This document shows positions 7,201 through 14,462 of a DNA stretch of 17,089 bases, piece after piece. A model generated the notes under the pieces. It had not been told where the DNA came from. It worked only from the letters and a program-made list of their open reading frames with translations, and did not search any database. The stretch comes from JBJEQG01 sp051881635 (GTDB lineage Bacteria; Bacillota; Clostridia; Oscillospirales; Acutalibacteraceae): the NCBI GenBank assembly GCA_051881635.1, contig JBJEQG010000077.1, positions 1 through 17,089 of the forward strand. Reading direction: 5' to 3'. Position 1 is the first letter of the stretch, and each line of letters begins with the position of its first letter. The position numbers and the translations under genes were made by a program.

Positions 7201-10200
7201 CTGAATTATAAGTATGGTGAAGAAACGGGTCAAAATAAATATAATGATATTTTGAACATTATTGATGACTTGTTAGACCCCATAAGCGATGAAGAAAAGG
7301 CAGCTTTGTTAGCTCTGAAAGAACAGCTTGCCTCATACTCGGAAATTGACACAAGCATTATTGATGAAGTGACAGGGAATGATTCTACACTCCCGTTGAC
7401 TGAAAAGGAAAAACAGGCTTTACAGATACTTAAAGACCAATCGTTGCCGTATGCCTCACAAATTCCCGGTGTAACGGGCGTTTATACGCAGTCCTCAAAA
7501 AAGAAAAATGTAGAAGGTCTTGCCGGCTCTGTTGACGGTGGTATAACCGTAGATATGGGCGATGATAACGCTTGGCAAAACGACACAAAAGAGGATATGT
7601 ACCCCGCACTGAAAGTTTTTTACGATGATGAGAAAATACACCAAAATTTTGGTACGATGAATATAAGCGGTCAAAAAATGACAACGGAAACGATAACAGA
7701 TGAAAGCGGAAGTGAAACATCACAAAAAGTATATTCATCATTGTATGATACCGATACTGAAACTCGCATAAAAGAAAGACTTGCAGAAAAAGAAAAGATT
7801 GTCAAAAGCTATGCAAAAGCCTCAGTTTCTACTGTTCTTCTTGACCATTGGGATATAACAATGAATATGAACACAGGTACAATAGGTGAGGAAACAAAAT
7901 GGGCACTTGGTTTATCGCAAAACAGGCTTGAAAAAACAACATACACTTCAAACCGTTGGCAATATGACGATGATAATACCTATTGGTCCAAAAAGTATGA
8001 AAATCTTACAGCCGGCGAATATGAATTTAAGATTCAGCAAGGTGAATCCTGGGCGTATAGCTTTGGTAATAATAAGTTTGGCGGTTCTGACAATAACTGT
8101 AAACTTAAAGTACCGATAGACTGTGATGTATATGTTAATTTTGACTATACAGGTAAAGTAAGTGAGTTGGGAGAAGATACAATTTTCCGTATCTGGGCAG
8201 AATATCGTAATAAAGACGGTTCTTTAATAAGCAGTGAAATACTCGGCGAAAAAGTTGGTACGATTGCCAAAGAGTTTACTCTTGCGGGCAGTTTTGGTCC
8301 TAATGGTACTGACGCATTTTGGAATCCCGAAAACAGAGATTACGATATGGACTATATCGGTAACTCAAAATATCAGTTCTCAAAAGAGTTTGAAACAGGT
8401 ACTTATTACTTTAAAGTCGTACAGAATCATTCCTGGGGTGTATCCTACGGTCAGGGCGGTTTATCTCAAAATGCCAATAATATGTCTTTTACGATAACAC
8501 AAGATTGCGTTGTTTTCTTTGAGTTTAATGAGGAAACAAAGCTTACTACTGTTACGGCAAGCATACCGGAGGCATTAACCGCTCAAACCGATTTGGAAAT
8601 TGTAGATTTTGAGGGTTATTCCGCAATTTTCAAAGTTTCTTGTTTTACGGGACAAGAGTGGGATAACACAGATACAAGTAAACAATTATTAGCCGCACAA
8701 CTTGGACAACTTGATTATGATTCATCAAGCGGAACATATACAAAAACATTTCAGGTTGACAGATACCCTAAAAATGAAGAAGGAACTTATGACAAGAGTG
8801 TAGACTATTTTGAACAGAAAAGTTTTGCTTATAAAGTAATAAAGGACGCTAAAAACGAGGGTAAAAACCATTATTTTACCATAATCCCTGATGATAGTGT
8901 AGAAAAGATTGAATTGACTGTTTCATATAATCCAATCACAAATGAAACAAGCATATCAACTAATACAGCAGGTGTTGAATTTTCTGAAAAAGCAGAGGTT
9001 ACATTTTATGGCATTATGGGAACAAAAGCATTAACCGGATATAACTGGGATCAAGATGGTCATGATACGGCTGCTCCGATGAGTTCAACAGATAATAAAA
9101 TATGGACTCAAACTTATCAAAATGTTCCAGCCGGTGAACACAGCTTTAAGGTTGTTGCTAACGGTACTTTTTCTACCGGTATTGACTTTGGTGCAAGCGA
9201 CGGCGGAAACTATACAATCAATACAACCCAAACAGCCGATATTACAATTACATTTGACAGCGAGAAAGAAAGAATTTCAGTTACATCAAATCCTACGGAC
9301 GCAATAATTAAAGAGCAATATGTTGTCTGTGGTAACTCATACCTTACGGGTGTAAACAAAGTCACTGATTCAAAACAGAATATTATGGTCTATAACGAAG
9401 ACAACGGCTTATACGAAAAAACATACAACAATCTTGCGGCAACATTAGACGGCACGAAATTGAAGAACTATGTTTTTAAAGTTGTTAAATTCGGTCAGAA
9501 CAATACGGACAATTATATTCAATTTGTTATTAACAACCCCGATGATGAAGACGGCAGCATGAAGTATAAACTTGTTATTCAATATGATGCTAACAATGCA
9601 GTTACTAATTACTATCTGTATAATTCAAATGATGAGATAGTAAACGAGTTTATGCAAGCCCCCGAAGTAACTTCTTATTTTGTTGCGGGCGATAAGGATT
9701 TAACAGGTTACAGTTGGCTTGAAGATACATCTGAGGCAGCTAAAAAGGCTCTTGAAATGAAAGCCAAAGACGGTACGGACGGCAGTGTTTATACAGCAAC
9801 ATTTGAAAATGTCGCTGTATCTCCAATATCAAGATACCTTTCCTTCAAAATCGTTGCAGACGGTACATGGGACAGTGGTATTGATTATGGTGATGATAAA
9901 AAAGGCGGAAACTACATCATAACGCTTACGGCACCGTCTTCAACCGTAACTTCCTGTAGCGTTACCATTGATTTTAATACGGCAACAAAGAAAATTTCAG
10001 TTACAACTTCACCGGATTGTATGGCACAAATTGATGAAAGCGACTTTGAATGGTATTTGTGCGGCGATGAACGAATTGTATCTGAGGACGCATATAAAGC
10101 TCCGAACACAATTTATGATACGGTTCGTGATATTACGGTTGCTTTTGACTTTACTTCTGATAAAAACCTTACTTGGGAGAAAGACTTTTCGTCAACAAGC

Positions 10201-12930
10201 CGTAATGAAGAAAATGGTTTCTTTGAGTACCTTGGCGGCTATCTTAAAGACGGCGAGGGAAATTATGTTCTGGATAGTAATGGCAATAAACAAGGCAAAG
10301 GCTTTACGATTGACTATAAGGTTGAGGGCAAAGAGATAACCGGTACATTTGCCGAGCCTGTTATTACCATTAAGGGTATTGAAGTCTGTGAAGACAGCGA
10401 AACATATACAAAGTACAGTTGTACGGAGTTTATGCCGGGCAAACAATGGGTTACCGTTAAAGACAGTGTGGAAGGTACAAATATAGTTGGTACTCGTAAT
10501 ATTCGTATCATTCCGACAGCTTATCTTGAAGCCGGTAATGATGCCACAGTTAAGGTATTGCAGGCGGATAGTGACCAAAAGAATGAGAATGTCAAAAATA
10601 TTGTTTCTTACAGTCAAAACAGCATTGACGGAATAACTTTTACGGGTTTTGACGAAAACACACTCTTTAAAAATTATAATTTTGCCATGACTTCCGGTTA
10701 TGCAATCACTGATATAAATGGTATCGGTTATTATGGTATCTACTCACAGCAAGGTTCGCAATACGGTATTCAATCTTATGCGGCAAATAAAAAAAGAGCG
10801 AATTCCCTTAAATATCCTACTAATAATACCTATTTTGTTATGACCTCAGCTTTTGCACAGACTGCAAAATATACTGACGAAAATTCGGAAACAAACAATC
10901 TTGTTATTGATGAGTTGGTTGACCAGATATTGGTAGGCAGTTCTTACAGTCCTGAAAATGCCTCAGACAGAGATAAGGCTAAAACCATTGTAAAAGTTTA
11001 TAAGCTTAATGCTGAAACAAATATGGAAGAAAAGGTATTTATGGACAGCACTGAGGGTTCAACATCTTCCTATCACGATAATTATCTTAAATGGACAGGT
11101 CAAAAAGCATTTTCAAAAGATGACATAGGTGAGTACAGAGTAACATATTATTGGTCACTTGCTGACGGACGCTATCTTGAAGATTCAAAATCCGTAACAA
11201 TCACTTCAAATGTTTCCGACATCGAAAAGAAAGTAAATGAAGTGGACGAATGTTATATTGAAAAGGGTGATTCAAAAGAAATTACTTATACCGTTACTTA
11301 TGCAAACAGAAGTCAGGGTGACTTTATCATTTATGATGTTTTGCCATTCAGTAATGATATAAGACTTGGTGAAAATCCGCTTAGTTCAACATTAGGGAAA
11401 TCATTTAAGATTAAAAGTTACAGCGTAGTTTCCGATGATGATACAAAAATTTCAGCGTCAGAGCTAAAATCGTACTATACAACAAGTGCAGATGTACAGG
11501 ATAAAGACAACCTTTCATCTGTTTCTGCCGCAAAATCCGTTGATTTAACCGACACGACAAAGTGGAATGAAATTTCTGAGTCGTTCAGTGAAATTCCTGA
11601 TGTAACGGCTATTGCTGTCAAAGGAACACAAACAACGGACGGCGAATGTACAATTACGATAACATATACTTTACAGGTAGATGCCAGTGTTGGTGACTAC
11701 TATGTAAATAATGCTTTCTTTACATTTGATAATACGCTTGCCAAAGAGTTATATGGAGATAATGTATCAATCAATGGTTACAGCAATTATGTTAAGACTG
11801 CTGTCGTAAGTGCAAATATAAGCGGTTATGTTTGGTATGATATTAACATTAACGGTACATTTGATTCAAACGAAACACCTATTCAAAATGTTGCGGTCAA
11901 ACTTGTTGATGTTGATAATAACATAATCGCTTCAACAGTAACAGATGAAAATGGCTATTACGAATTTGATGTTAATACTAATGGCAGTGAAAAGAACTAT
12001 AAGGTTGTTTTCTCCAATGGTGACGGAAAGATAAATATAGGGGGGACTGAGTGTGATTTTAATGATTTAATAATCTCACGCACCCGTGCTAAACGCTATG
12101 TAACTGATATAAAGTCTTCGGTAAATATCGCCAAAGAGGATACTTCATCAACAGAAACAAACAGGCAATATTATATTGATGAAACAGTCCCGACAAGTGA
12201 TGAAATTTATCTGAAAAATTATAATTATATTGATAATTTCAAAGTTATCAATTATAATTTGCCGATGAATTATCAAAATCTGGGTTTGAGAACACAAGTT
12301 GAAGAAAAGGAGTGCAGTCTTACTGTCAAAAAAATAGAAAGTGGTACAAACAACACGCTTGCAGGTGTTAAATTTAAGCTGGAATATATGCCGGGAACAT
12401 CAACGGCAAGTGAGGAAGGAGATTCAACATCTTCTGAATATCAACCTCTATATGTAAAGCAAGTTTCAGATGCGAGCGGGAATATTACTTATGAATTTAC
12501 GACAGAAACCACAGGTGAGGGCGTAATAACGGCTGACGGTATTCCAACAGACCAAAATGGTTTGATTAAATTCACAGGTTTGCCGTCTGATGCCTTGTAC
12601 AGATTGACAGAGGTTAACACGCTTGACGGATATAACTTACTTCCTATGGCACTTGAATTTGCTTTACCGTATTACATTGAGGGAGGAAACACCTCTCCTG
12701 ACGGATATATAGTGGGTGAAGATGAAAATCCGTATGAGGGAAAATATTATTACAATGTAACCTATACGGTAACAAACTCAAAAATTCCAAGTATGCCGTT
12801 GACAGGCGTTGAAAATAATATCGTTCCAATTATTATTGCCGCCGTTATGTTGACAGTGGGTATCGCAGTATTCTTTGTATTCAAAGTTGTAAAATGGCGT
12901 AAAAAATCCCAAAACACTACAACCAAATAA
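4216..12930 (+). CDS. Giant multidomain LPXTG-type surface adhesin / minor (tip) pilin
   Basis: A 2,904-residue secreted, wall- or pilus-anchored protein. The ATG start has GGAGGT 7 bases upstream. Domains in order: basic N terminus and signal peptide (cleavage probably near Ala38); right-handed beta-helix with GLUG-like repeats (about 156-612); alpha-helical repeat block (about 616-1080); a return to GLUG-type sequence GVTGVYT (1085-1091) ending in YPALKVF; six degenerate X25-like beta-sandwich modules (about 1228-1935); an unrecognised beta-rich region (about 1956-2330); a DUF11-like domain (about 2335-2530); an SdrD B-like domain with the calcium-type loop DININGTFDSNE (2542-2553); a SpaA/Cna-B domain with likely isopeptide Lys2705/2706 and E-box Glu2799; MPLTG (2860-2864), membrane helix and basic tail. 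It lies 44 bases after the sortases, as expected for a pilus accessory subunit. No enzyme active site was recognised, so adhesion is the likely role; the ligand is unknown. Confidence 0.9.
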   Translation: MRRKIETTKKTISRAISFVLALMVLVSSLPYVPLVTNALTPTNPKKDSQTGFNDVTEFQKAKWKIITDTVFGVSSYNTTPPASNATFNVVENNGYFNWYDCSKIEGVTTGWDGTETTVETTTETISYAGDDVDAGDGLGEKIDNQYTGKYTQAAFDITYTVYNVSNAAELRYAMNEAETNRKTQNTKINITADIDLNGKENIVWKPNYYSSMNKNWIYIEGNGHTIYNMRCHNNQKDGSNYGNGGFAGYVSDGSFIMKNLNFSNCMSFSNGIQCTSVVIGSVRSQAYFENVNIRDSFIYSNVALTGTLIGRTETGVGNIFVRNCSSQRCYVYGTSHSGGLTGCQHNIGGRNNSNDAYKVKYNAAFPESPEAWLKKGSNVYPEVIEDTYSVDCTVFSTADDSGAFVSCGGKMIIRNCFTNNIMYGNTKTGAFLGRIVTKDSGVKPLYDDNGNRTVNIYFENCYASGSIEGASQIGGFVALDDCSDNYAYGVAVYKNCYTTAMVGMDYAGTQLGGFIGYENTYQSQKATIKVGGTEDNPIYNTNSGSVYINCYAAGEVGNILTDTSTTPIKDTNGNYKYLGGFLGFTNNTNGNFINCYYDMQTTAMRERASGKSDQFYVSDFSAIDSAVNATSALTETQRYNLIKLRADYVYHMESKVDENYNTNIDLTTIDNALDFITDTQKEKLTALKNQIKALDSNIDVSAINDALGIVNYTGSQKKDKLQTAKTELGYIISNSPDVSITSKINGLPVCNSTNAKNSAISDTNMTALKTLEEKIKDLITYKLLPSDLDYSAISDVYGRITDEEKTNLQAFETILKDSILVNYRDKLNTALKAILKEKDSTTYTDEVLADISQETLDEESGFNDMLTALNQVANAEENAIITTDQNDKLVQLRLVLINAGLFGNSYFTVNNVYQGDAHSSIAVVTNLVAQKNKNILNSLKNTITANYPKLDITVVNSILNNAANTGMLTDEQKVGLIALKSSLNTAVSQRAVPDYLNYKYGEETGQNKYNDILNIIDDLLDPISDEEKAALLALKEQLASYSEIDTSIIDEVTGNDSTLPLTEKEKQALQILKDQSLPYASQIPGVTGVYTQSSKKKNVEGLAGSVDGGITVDMGDDNAWQNDTKEDMYPALKVFYDDEKIHQNFGTMNISGQKMTTETITDESGSETSQKVYSSLYDTDTETRIKERLAEKEKIVKSYAKASVSTVLLDHWDITMNMNTGTIGEETKWALGLSQNRLEKTTYTSNRWQYDDDNTYWSKKYENLTAGEYEFKIQQGESWAYSFGNNKFGGSDNNCKLKVPIDCDVYVNFDYTGKVSELGEDTIFRIWAEYRNKDGSLISSEILGEKVGTIAKEFTLAGSFGPNGTDAFWNPENRDYDMDYIGNSKYQFSKEFETGTYYFKVVQNHSWGVSYGQGGLSQNANNMSFTITQDCVVFFEFNEETKLTTVTASIPEALTAQTDLEIVDFEGYSAIFKVSCFTGQEWDNTDTSKQLLAAQLGQLDYDSSSGTYTKTFQVDRYPKNEEGTYDKSVDYFEQKSFAYKVIKDAKNEGKNHYFTIIPDDSVEKIELTVSYNPITNETSISTNTAGVEFSEKAEVTFYGIMGTKALTGYNWDQDGHDTAAPMSSTDNKIWTQTYQNVPAGEHSFKVVANGTFSTGIDFGASDGGNYTINTTQTADITITFDSEKERISVTSNPTDAIIKEQYVVCGNSYLTGVNKVTDSKQNIMVYNEDNGLYEKTYNNLAATLDGTKLKNYVFKVVKFGQNNTDNYIQFVINNPDDEDGSMKYKLVIQYDANNAVTNYYLYNSNDEIVNEFMQAPEVTSYFVAGDKDLTGYSWLEDTSEAAKKALEMKAKDGTDGSVYTATFENVAVSPISRYLSFKIVADGTWDSGIDYGDDKKGGNYIITLTAPSSTVTSCSVTIDFNTATKKISVTTSPDCMAQIDESDFEWYLCGDERIVSEDAYKAPNTIYDTVRDITVAFDFTSDKNLTWEKDFSSTSRNEENGFFEYLGGYLKDGEGNYVLDSNGNKQGKGFTIDYKVEGKEITGTFAEPVITIKGIEVCEDSETYTKYSCTEFMPGKQWVTVKDSVEGTNIVGTRNIRIIPTAYLEAGNDATVKVLQADSDQKNENVKNIVSYSQNSIDGITFTGFDENTLFKNYNFAMTSGYAITDINGIGYYGIYSQQGSQYGIQSYAANKKRANSLKYPTNNTYFVMTSAFAQTAKYTDENSETNNLVIDELVDQILVGSSYSPENASDRDKAKTIVKVYKLNAETNMEEKVFMDSTEGSTSSYHDNYLKWTGQKAFSKDDIGEYRVTYYWSLADGRYLEDSKSVTITSNVSDIEKKVNEVDECYIEKGDSKEITYTVTYANRSQGDFIIYDVLPFSNDIRLGENPLSSTLGKSFKIKSYSVVSDDDTKISASELKSYYTTSADVQDKDNLSSVSAAKSVDLTDTTKWNEISESFSEIPDVTAIAVKGTQTTDGECTITITYTLQVDASVGDYYVNNAFFTFDNTLAKELYGDNVSINGYSNYVKTAVVSANISGYVWYDININGTFDSNETPIQNVAVKLVDVDNNIIASTVTDENGYYEFDVNTNGSEKNYKVVFSNGDGKINIGGTECDFNDLIISRTRAKRYVTDIKSSVNIAKEDTSSTETNRQYYIDETVPTSDEIYLKNYNYIDNFKVINYNLPMNYQNLGLRTQVEEKECSLTVKKIESGTNNTLAGVKFKLEYMPGTSTASEEGDSTSSEYQPLYVKQVSDASGNITYEFTTETTGEGVITADGIPTDQNGLIKFTGLPSDALYRLTEVNTLDGYNLLPMALEFALPYYIEGGNTSPDGYIVGEDENPYEGKYYYNVTYTVTNSKIPSMPLTGVENNIVPIIIAAVMLTVGIAVFFVFKVVKWRKKSQNTTTK
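4681..6051 (+). repeat. GLUG-like beta-helix repeats within the adhesin
   Basis: Codons about 156-612 carry repeated units of the form (F/Y)xNCYAxGx...GGF(I/V)G. Examples are VRNCSS, IRNCFT, FENCYASGS, YKNCYTTAM, YINCYAAGE and INCYYD, each followed by a glycine-rich turn such as GGFIGY or GGFLGF. This is the pattern of GLUG-type right-handed beta-helices, in which each unit is one coil. The Asn-Cys pair sits at the same place in successive coils, so the cysteines may stack as a ladder. Confidence 0.7.
6061..7455 (+). repeat. Alpha-helical repeat block within the adhesin
   Basis: Codons about 616-1080 lack the aromatic and glycine pattern of the flanking beta modules. They show repeated helical units of about 35-70 residues. 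A recurring pattern is IDxxxIDxAL, a short turn, then (I/L)(T/S)(D/E)xxKxxLxxLKxxL. Clear copies are ITDTQKEKLTALKNQI, ITDEEKTNLQAFETIL, LTDEQKVGLIALKSSL, ISDEEKAALLALKEQL and LTEKEKQALQILKDQ. I do not recognise the family; FIVAR-like or other helical-bundle spacers are possible relatives. Confidence 0.7.
7897..10020 (+). repeat. Six tandem degenerate X25-like beta-sandwich modules within the adhesin
   Basis: Codons about 1228-1935 hold units of roughly 90-130 residues. The shared pattern is a first strand with a small conserved Gly/Trp segment (GYNWDQD, GYSWLED), then YxxxYxNLxAGEYEFKI, then an aromatic plus GxxxxG loop (WAYSFGNNKFGG, TGIDFGASDGG, SGIDYGDDKKGG), then a final strand like VTIDFNxxTKKISV. 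Approximate units are 1228-1315, 1354-1455, 1462-1590, 1596-1695, 1701-1815 and 1820-1935. The pattern matches X25-type modules known from amylopullulanases and SusE-like proteins. Units 3 and 5 are the weakest matches. Confidence 0.65.
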
Positions 12931-12985
12931 AAAACACAAATGGGAAAGTACGGTTTTTTGTACTTTCCCATATTTTTTGAAAAAA
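12930..12985 (+). repeat. 56-bp perfect direct repeat, copy 1
   Basis: Bases 12930-12985 are identical to 14271-14326. Each copy starts at the end of the preceding gene's stop codon and contains the whole terminator hairpin and its T tract. The sequences diverge right outside the block. The two copies bracket the lipoprotein gene and its promoter. Confidence 0.92.
12940..12979 (+). terminator. Intrinsic terminator after the adhesin (copy 1)
   Basis: A perfect 12-bp stem, atgggaaagtac (12940-12951) with its complement (12960-12971), around an 8-base loop ggtttttt, then attttttg. It starts 9 bases after the adhesin stop codon and would end the pilus transcript. The same hairpin, in an identical 56-base block, follows the next gene. 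Confidence 0.9.
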
Positions 12986-13007
12986 TATAATTATATAAAA
13001 ATGTATA

Positions 13008-13036
13008 TTGCAAAGTTTAGCTCTTTATGATATAAT
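13008..13036 (+). promoter_or_regulatory. Sigma-A-type promoter with extended -10 for the lipoprotein gene
   Basis: TTGCAA (13008-13013), a 17-base spacer, and TATAAT (13031-13036) preceded by TGA, giving an extended -10 TGnTATAAT. It lies just after the adhesin terminator and about 57 bases before the lipoprotein start. The lipoprotein is therefore probably transcribed independently of the pilus operon. Confidence 0.85.
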
Positions 13037-13093
13037 CTAAATCAATATATTAAACATAATATATAATCTGGAATAAGAAAAAGGTGTGTATTC

Positions 13094-14272
13094 ATGAACG
13101 GTAAAAAAATGACCGCAATGTTGCTTGCGGCTGCTCTTTCATTGACCTTTTTGACGGCTTGCGGGGATAATAAGCCGACTTCCGGTACGGAATCAAAGGC
13201 GAGTGAGGTTTCGACTGAAAAAGGCGAAGATAAGGAATCATCTCTTGCGGAAAACAGCGGTACTGACGGCGAACTGATGTTAGATGCAGACGACCTTACA
13301 GATGAACAGATTGCGAAATTTGCTGAAATTCTCTTTACCGCCGTTCAAAAGTTAGATGTTGAAACTTTGAAGATGTACACTGAGAAAGATGATAATGTCA
13401 TTGAGGTTTTGTCTGAAATAGCAGCGACACCACAATACAAAGATTTGTGGGAAAAAACGGTTGGCAAAATGATTTATCTGCCGAAAAGCTCCATTTTGTT
13501 AGCAAAAAGTCCCCAATGGCTTTTCTGTAAGTGGTACACTTTGAAAGCTGAGGAAAATGCTGAAATTCCGGACAGTGTAAGTAAGCTTACACTTGATGAG
13601 GTAAACGATTTCTATAATAAGTACTATGATGAATGTCCTTATATAGCGGCTCATATAGATGATATTACGATAAAGCCCGATAATGATGAAACCGGAAGGC
13701 TTGTCTTTGATATAGAACATATACTTGAATCCGTTTGGCTTGAAAGAATATCCGAATATAATTATCTGCCACAATATACCGGGGATAATTACGGTACTTA
13801 TCTTTTTGGAGATGAAGACTCTTTATCGCTCGGTTATGACTATATCGCAACGGAAGACAAAATTCCTGACTATAAGGATTTTTTGGCAATGAACCTTGAC
13901 AAATTTGTAGAGGTTGTCGAAAGTGTCGGAGAGATAAAAGGTTCGGATACCTCGATTTTCTATGAATATTACGAAAAGTATTACAAGGACGAGAAAAACA
14001 GGGCTATTATCCAAAAGTGGCTGAATGAAAACTGTGTTGCCATGCGTGACCTTTCATCAGTAACCTACTTCTATAAGGCGGATTTAGATTGCGACTTTCC
14101 TGTGTATCTTATTAAGGACGAAGAAAAAGAGCTTGTAAAGGATTTGGACATCGTTTGCAAAAGTGTAATGTATGAATTTCCGGGCAGATTAAAAAATGAT
14201 ACAGATTATTTAGGCATTTTATTTTATATTGCAGAAACTATGGTTAAGCGTGGATTACTTCCAAAAGAATAA
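13094..14272 (+). CDS. Lipoprotein of unknown function
   Basis: 392 residues. The N terminus is a lipoprotein signal: basic MNGKKM, a hydrophobic core, then the lipobox LTAC with Cys23, so the mature protein should be lipid-anchored on the outer face of the membrane. A Ser/Thr/Glu/Lys-rich linker follows (about 24-60). The rest is acidic, with many Tyr and predicted helices. It includes a start like LTDEQIAKFAEILFTAVQKL (about 68-87), as seen in small-molecule or stress-related lipoproteins with NTF2-like parts, but no family can be named. The ATG has AAGGTG 7 bases upstream and its own promoter, and the gene lies between two identical terminators. Nothing ties it to pilus assembly except position; a chaperone, a surface sensor or an unrelated insert are all possible. 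Confidence 0.85.
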   Translation: MNGKKMTAMLLAAALSLTFLTACGDNKPTSGTESKASEVSTEKGEDKESSLAENSGTDGELMLDADDLTDEQIAKFAEILFTAVQKLDVETLKMYTEKDDNVIEVLSEIAATPQYKDLWEKTVGKMIYLPKSSILLAKSPQWLFCKWYTLKAEENAEIPDSVSKLTLDEVNDFYNKYYDECPYIAAHIDDITIKPDNDETGRLVFDIEHILESVWLERISEYNYLPQYTGDNYGTYLFGDEDSLSLGYDYIATEDKIPDYKDFLAMNLDKFVEVVESVGEIKGSDTSIFYEYYEKYYKDEKNRAIIQKWLNENCVAMRDLSSVTYFYKADLDCDFPVYLIKDEEKELVKDLDIVCKSVMYEFPGRLKNDTDYLGILFYIAETMVKRGLLPKE

Positions 14273-14326
14273 AAACACAAATGGGAAAGTACGGTTTTTT
14301 GTACTTTCCCATATTTTTTGAAAAAA
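14271..14326 (+). repeat. 56-bp perfect direct repeat, copy 2
   Basis: Identical to 12930-12985 over 56 bases. It again begins at the last bases of a stop codon, here that of the lipoprotein, and includes the full hairpin terminator. Confidence 0.92.
14281..14320 (+). terminator. Intrinsic terminator after the lipoprotein (copy 2)
   Basis: Stem atgggaaagtac (14281-14292) pairs perfectly with 14301-14312 around the loop ggtttttt, followed by attttttg. It closes the lipoprotein unit and separates it from the promoter at 14331. Confidence 0.9.
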
Positions 14327-14330
14327 AGAC

Positions 14331-14359
14331 TTGATAAATTCTAAAAATAAAGTTATAAT
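14331..14359 (+). promoter_or_regulatory. Sigma-A-type promoter for the small protein/helicase unit
   Basis: TTGATA (14331-14336), a 17-base spacer, and TATAAT (14354-14359), right after terminator copy 2. The predicted leader before the ATG at 14463 is close to 100 bases. It contains the short palindrome gcaattgc (14379-14386), which could be an operator but is too short to claim as one. I see no riboswitch or other structured RNA in the leader. Confidence 0.82.
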
Positions 14360-14448
14360 TTAATCACAAAGGTAATAGGCAATTGCATAGGTAGGTAACA
14401 GCTACAATCTGATTAAGCCGAAATCGAAAAAATCAATAAATATCTTAT

Positions 14449-14456
14449 AGGAGGTG
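14449..14456 (+). promoter_or_regulatory. Ribosome binding site that decides the ATG start at 14463
   Basis: AGGAGGTG ends 6 bases before ATG 14463. A GTG at 14454 in the same frame lies inside this site and so cannot be the start. Confidence 0.88.
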
Positions 14457-14462
14457 TTCCAT

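Noticed and set aside
12930..14326. Insertion sequence or transposon around the lipoprotein
   Set aside because: No transposase or terminal inverted repeats; the flanking repeats are terminators in direct orientation that begin at stop codons.
14454..14462. GTG at 14454 as the start of the small protein
   Set aside because: The GTG is part of the AGGAGGTG ribosome binding site; ATG 14463 is ideally spaced.
14366..14462. Riboswitch or small RNA in the leader of the small protein
   Set aside because: Only a short palindrome (14379-14386) is seen; no extended pairing or known aptamer pattern.
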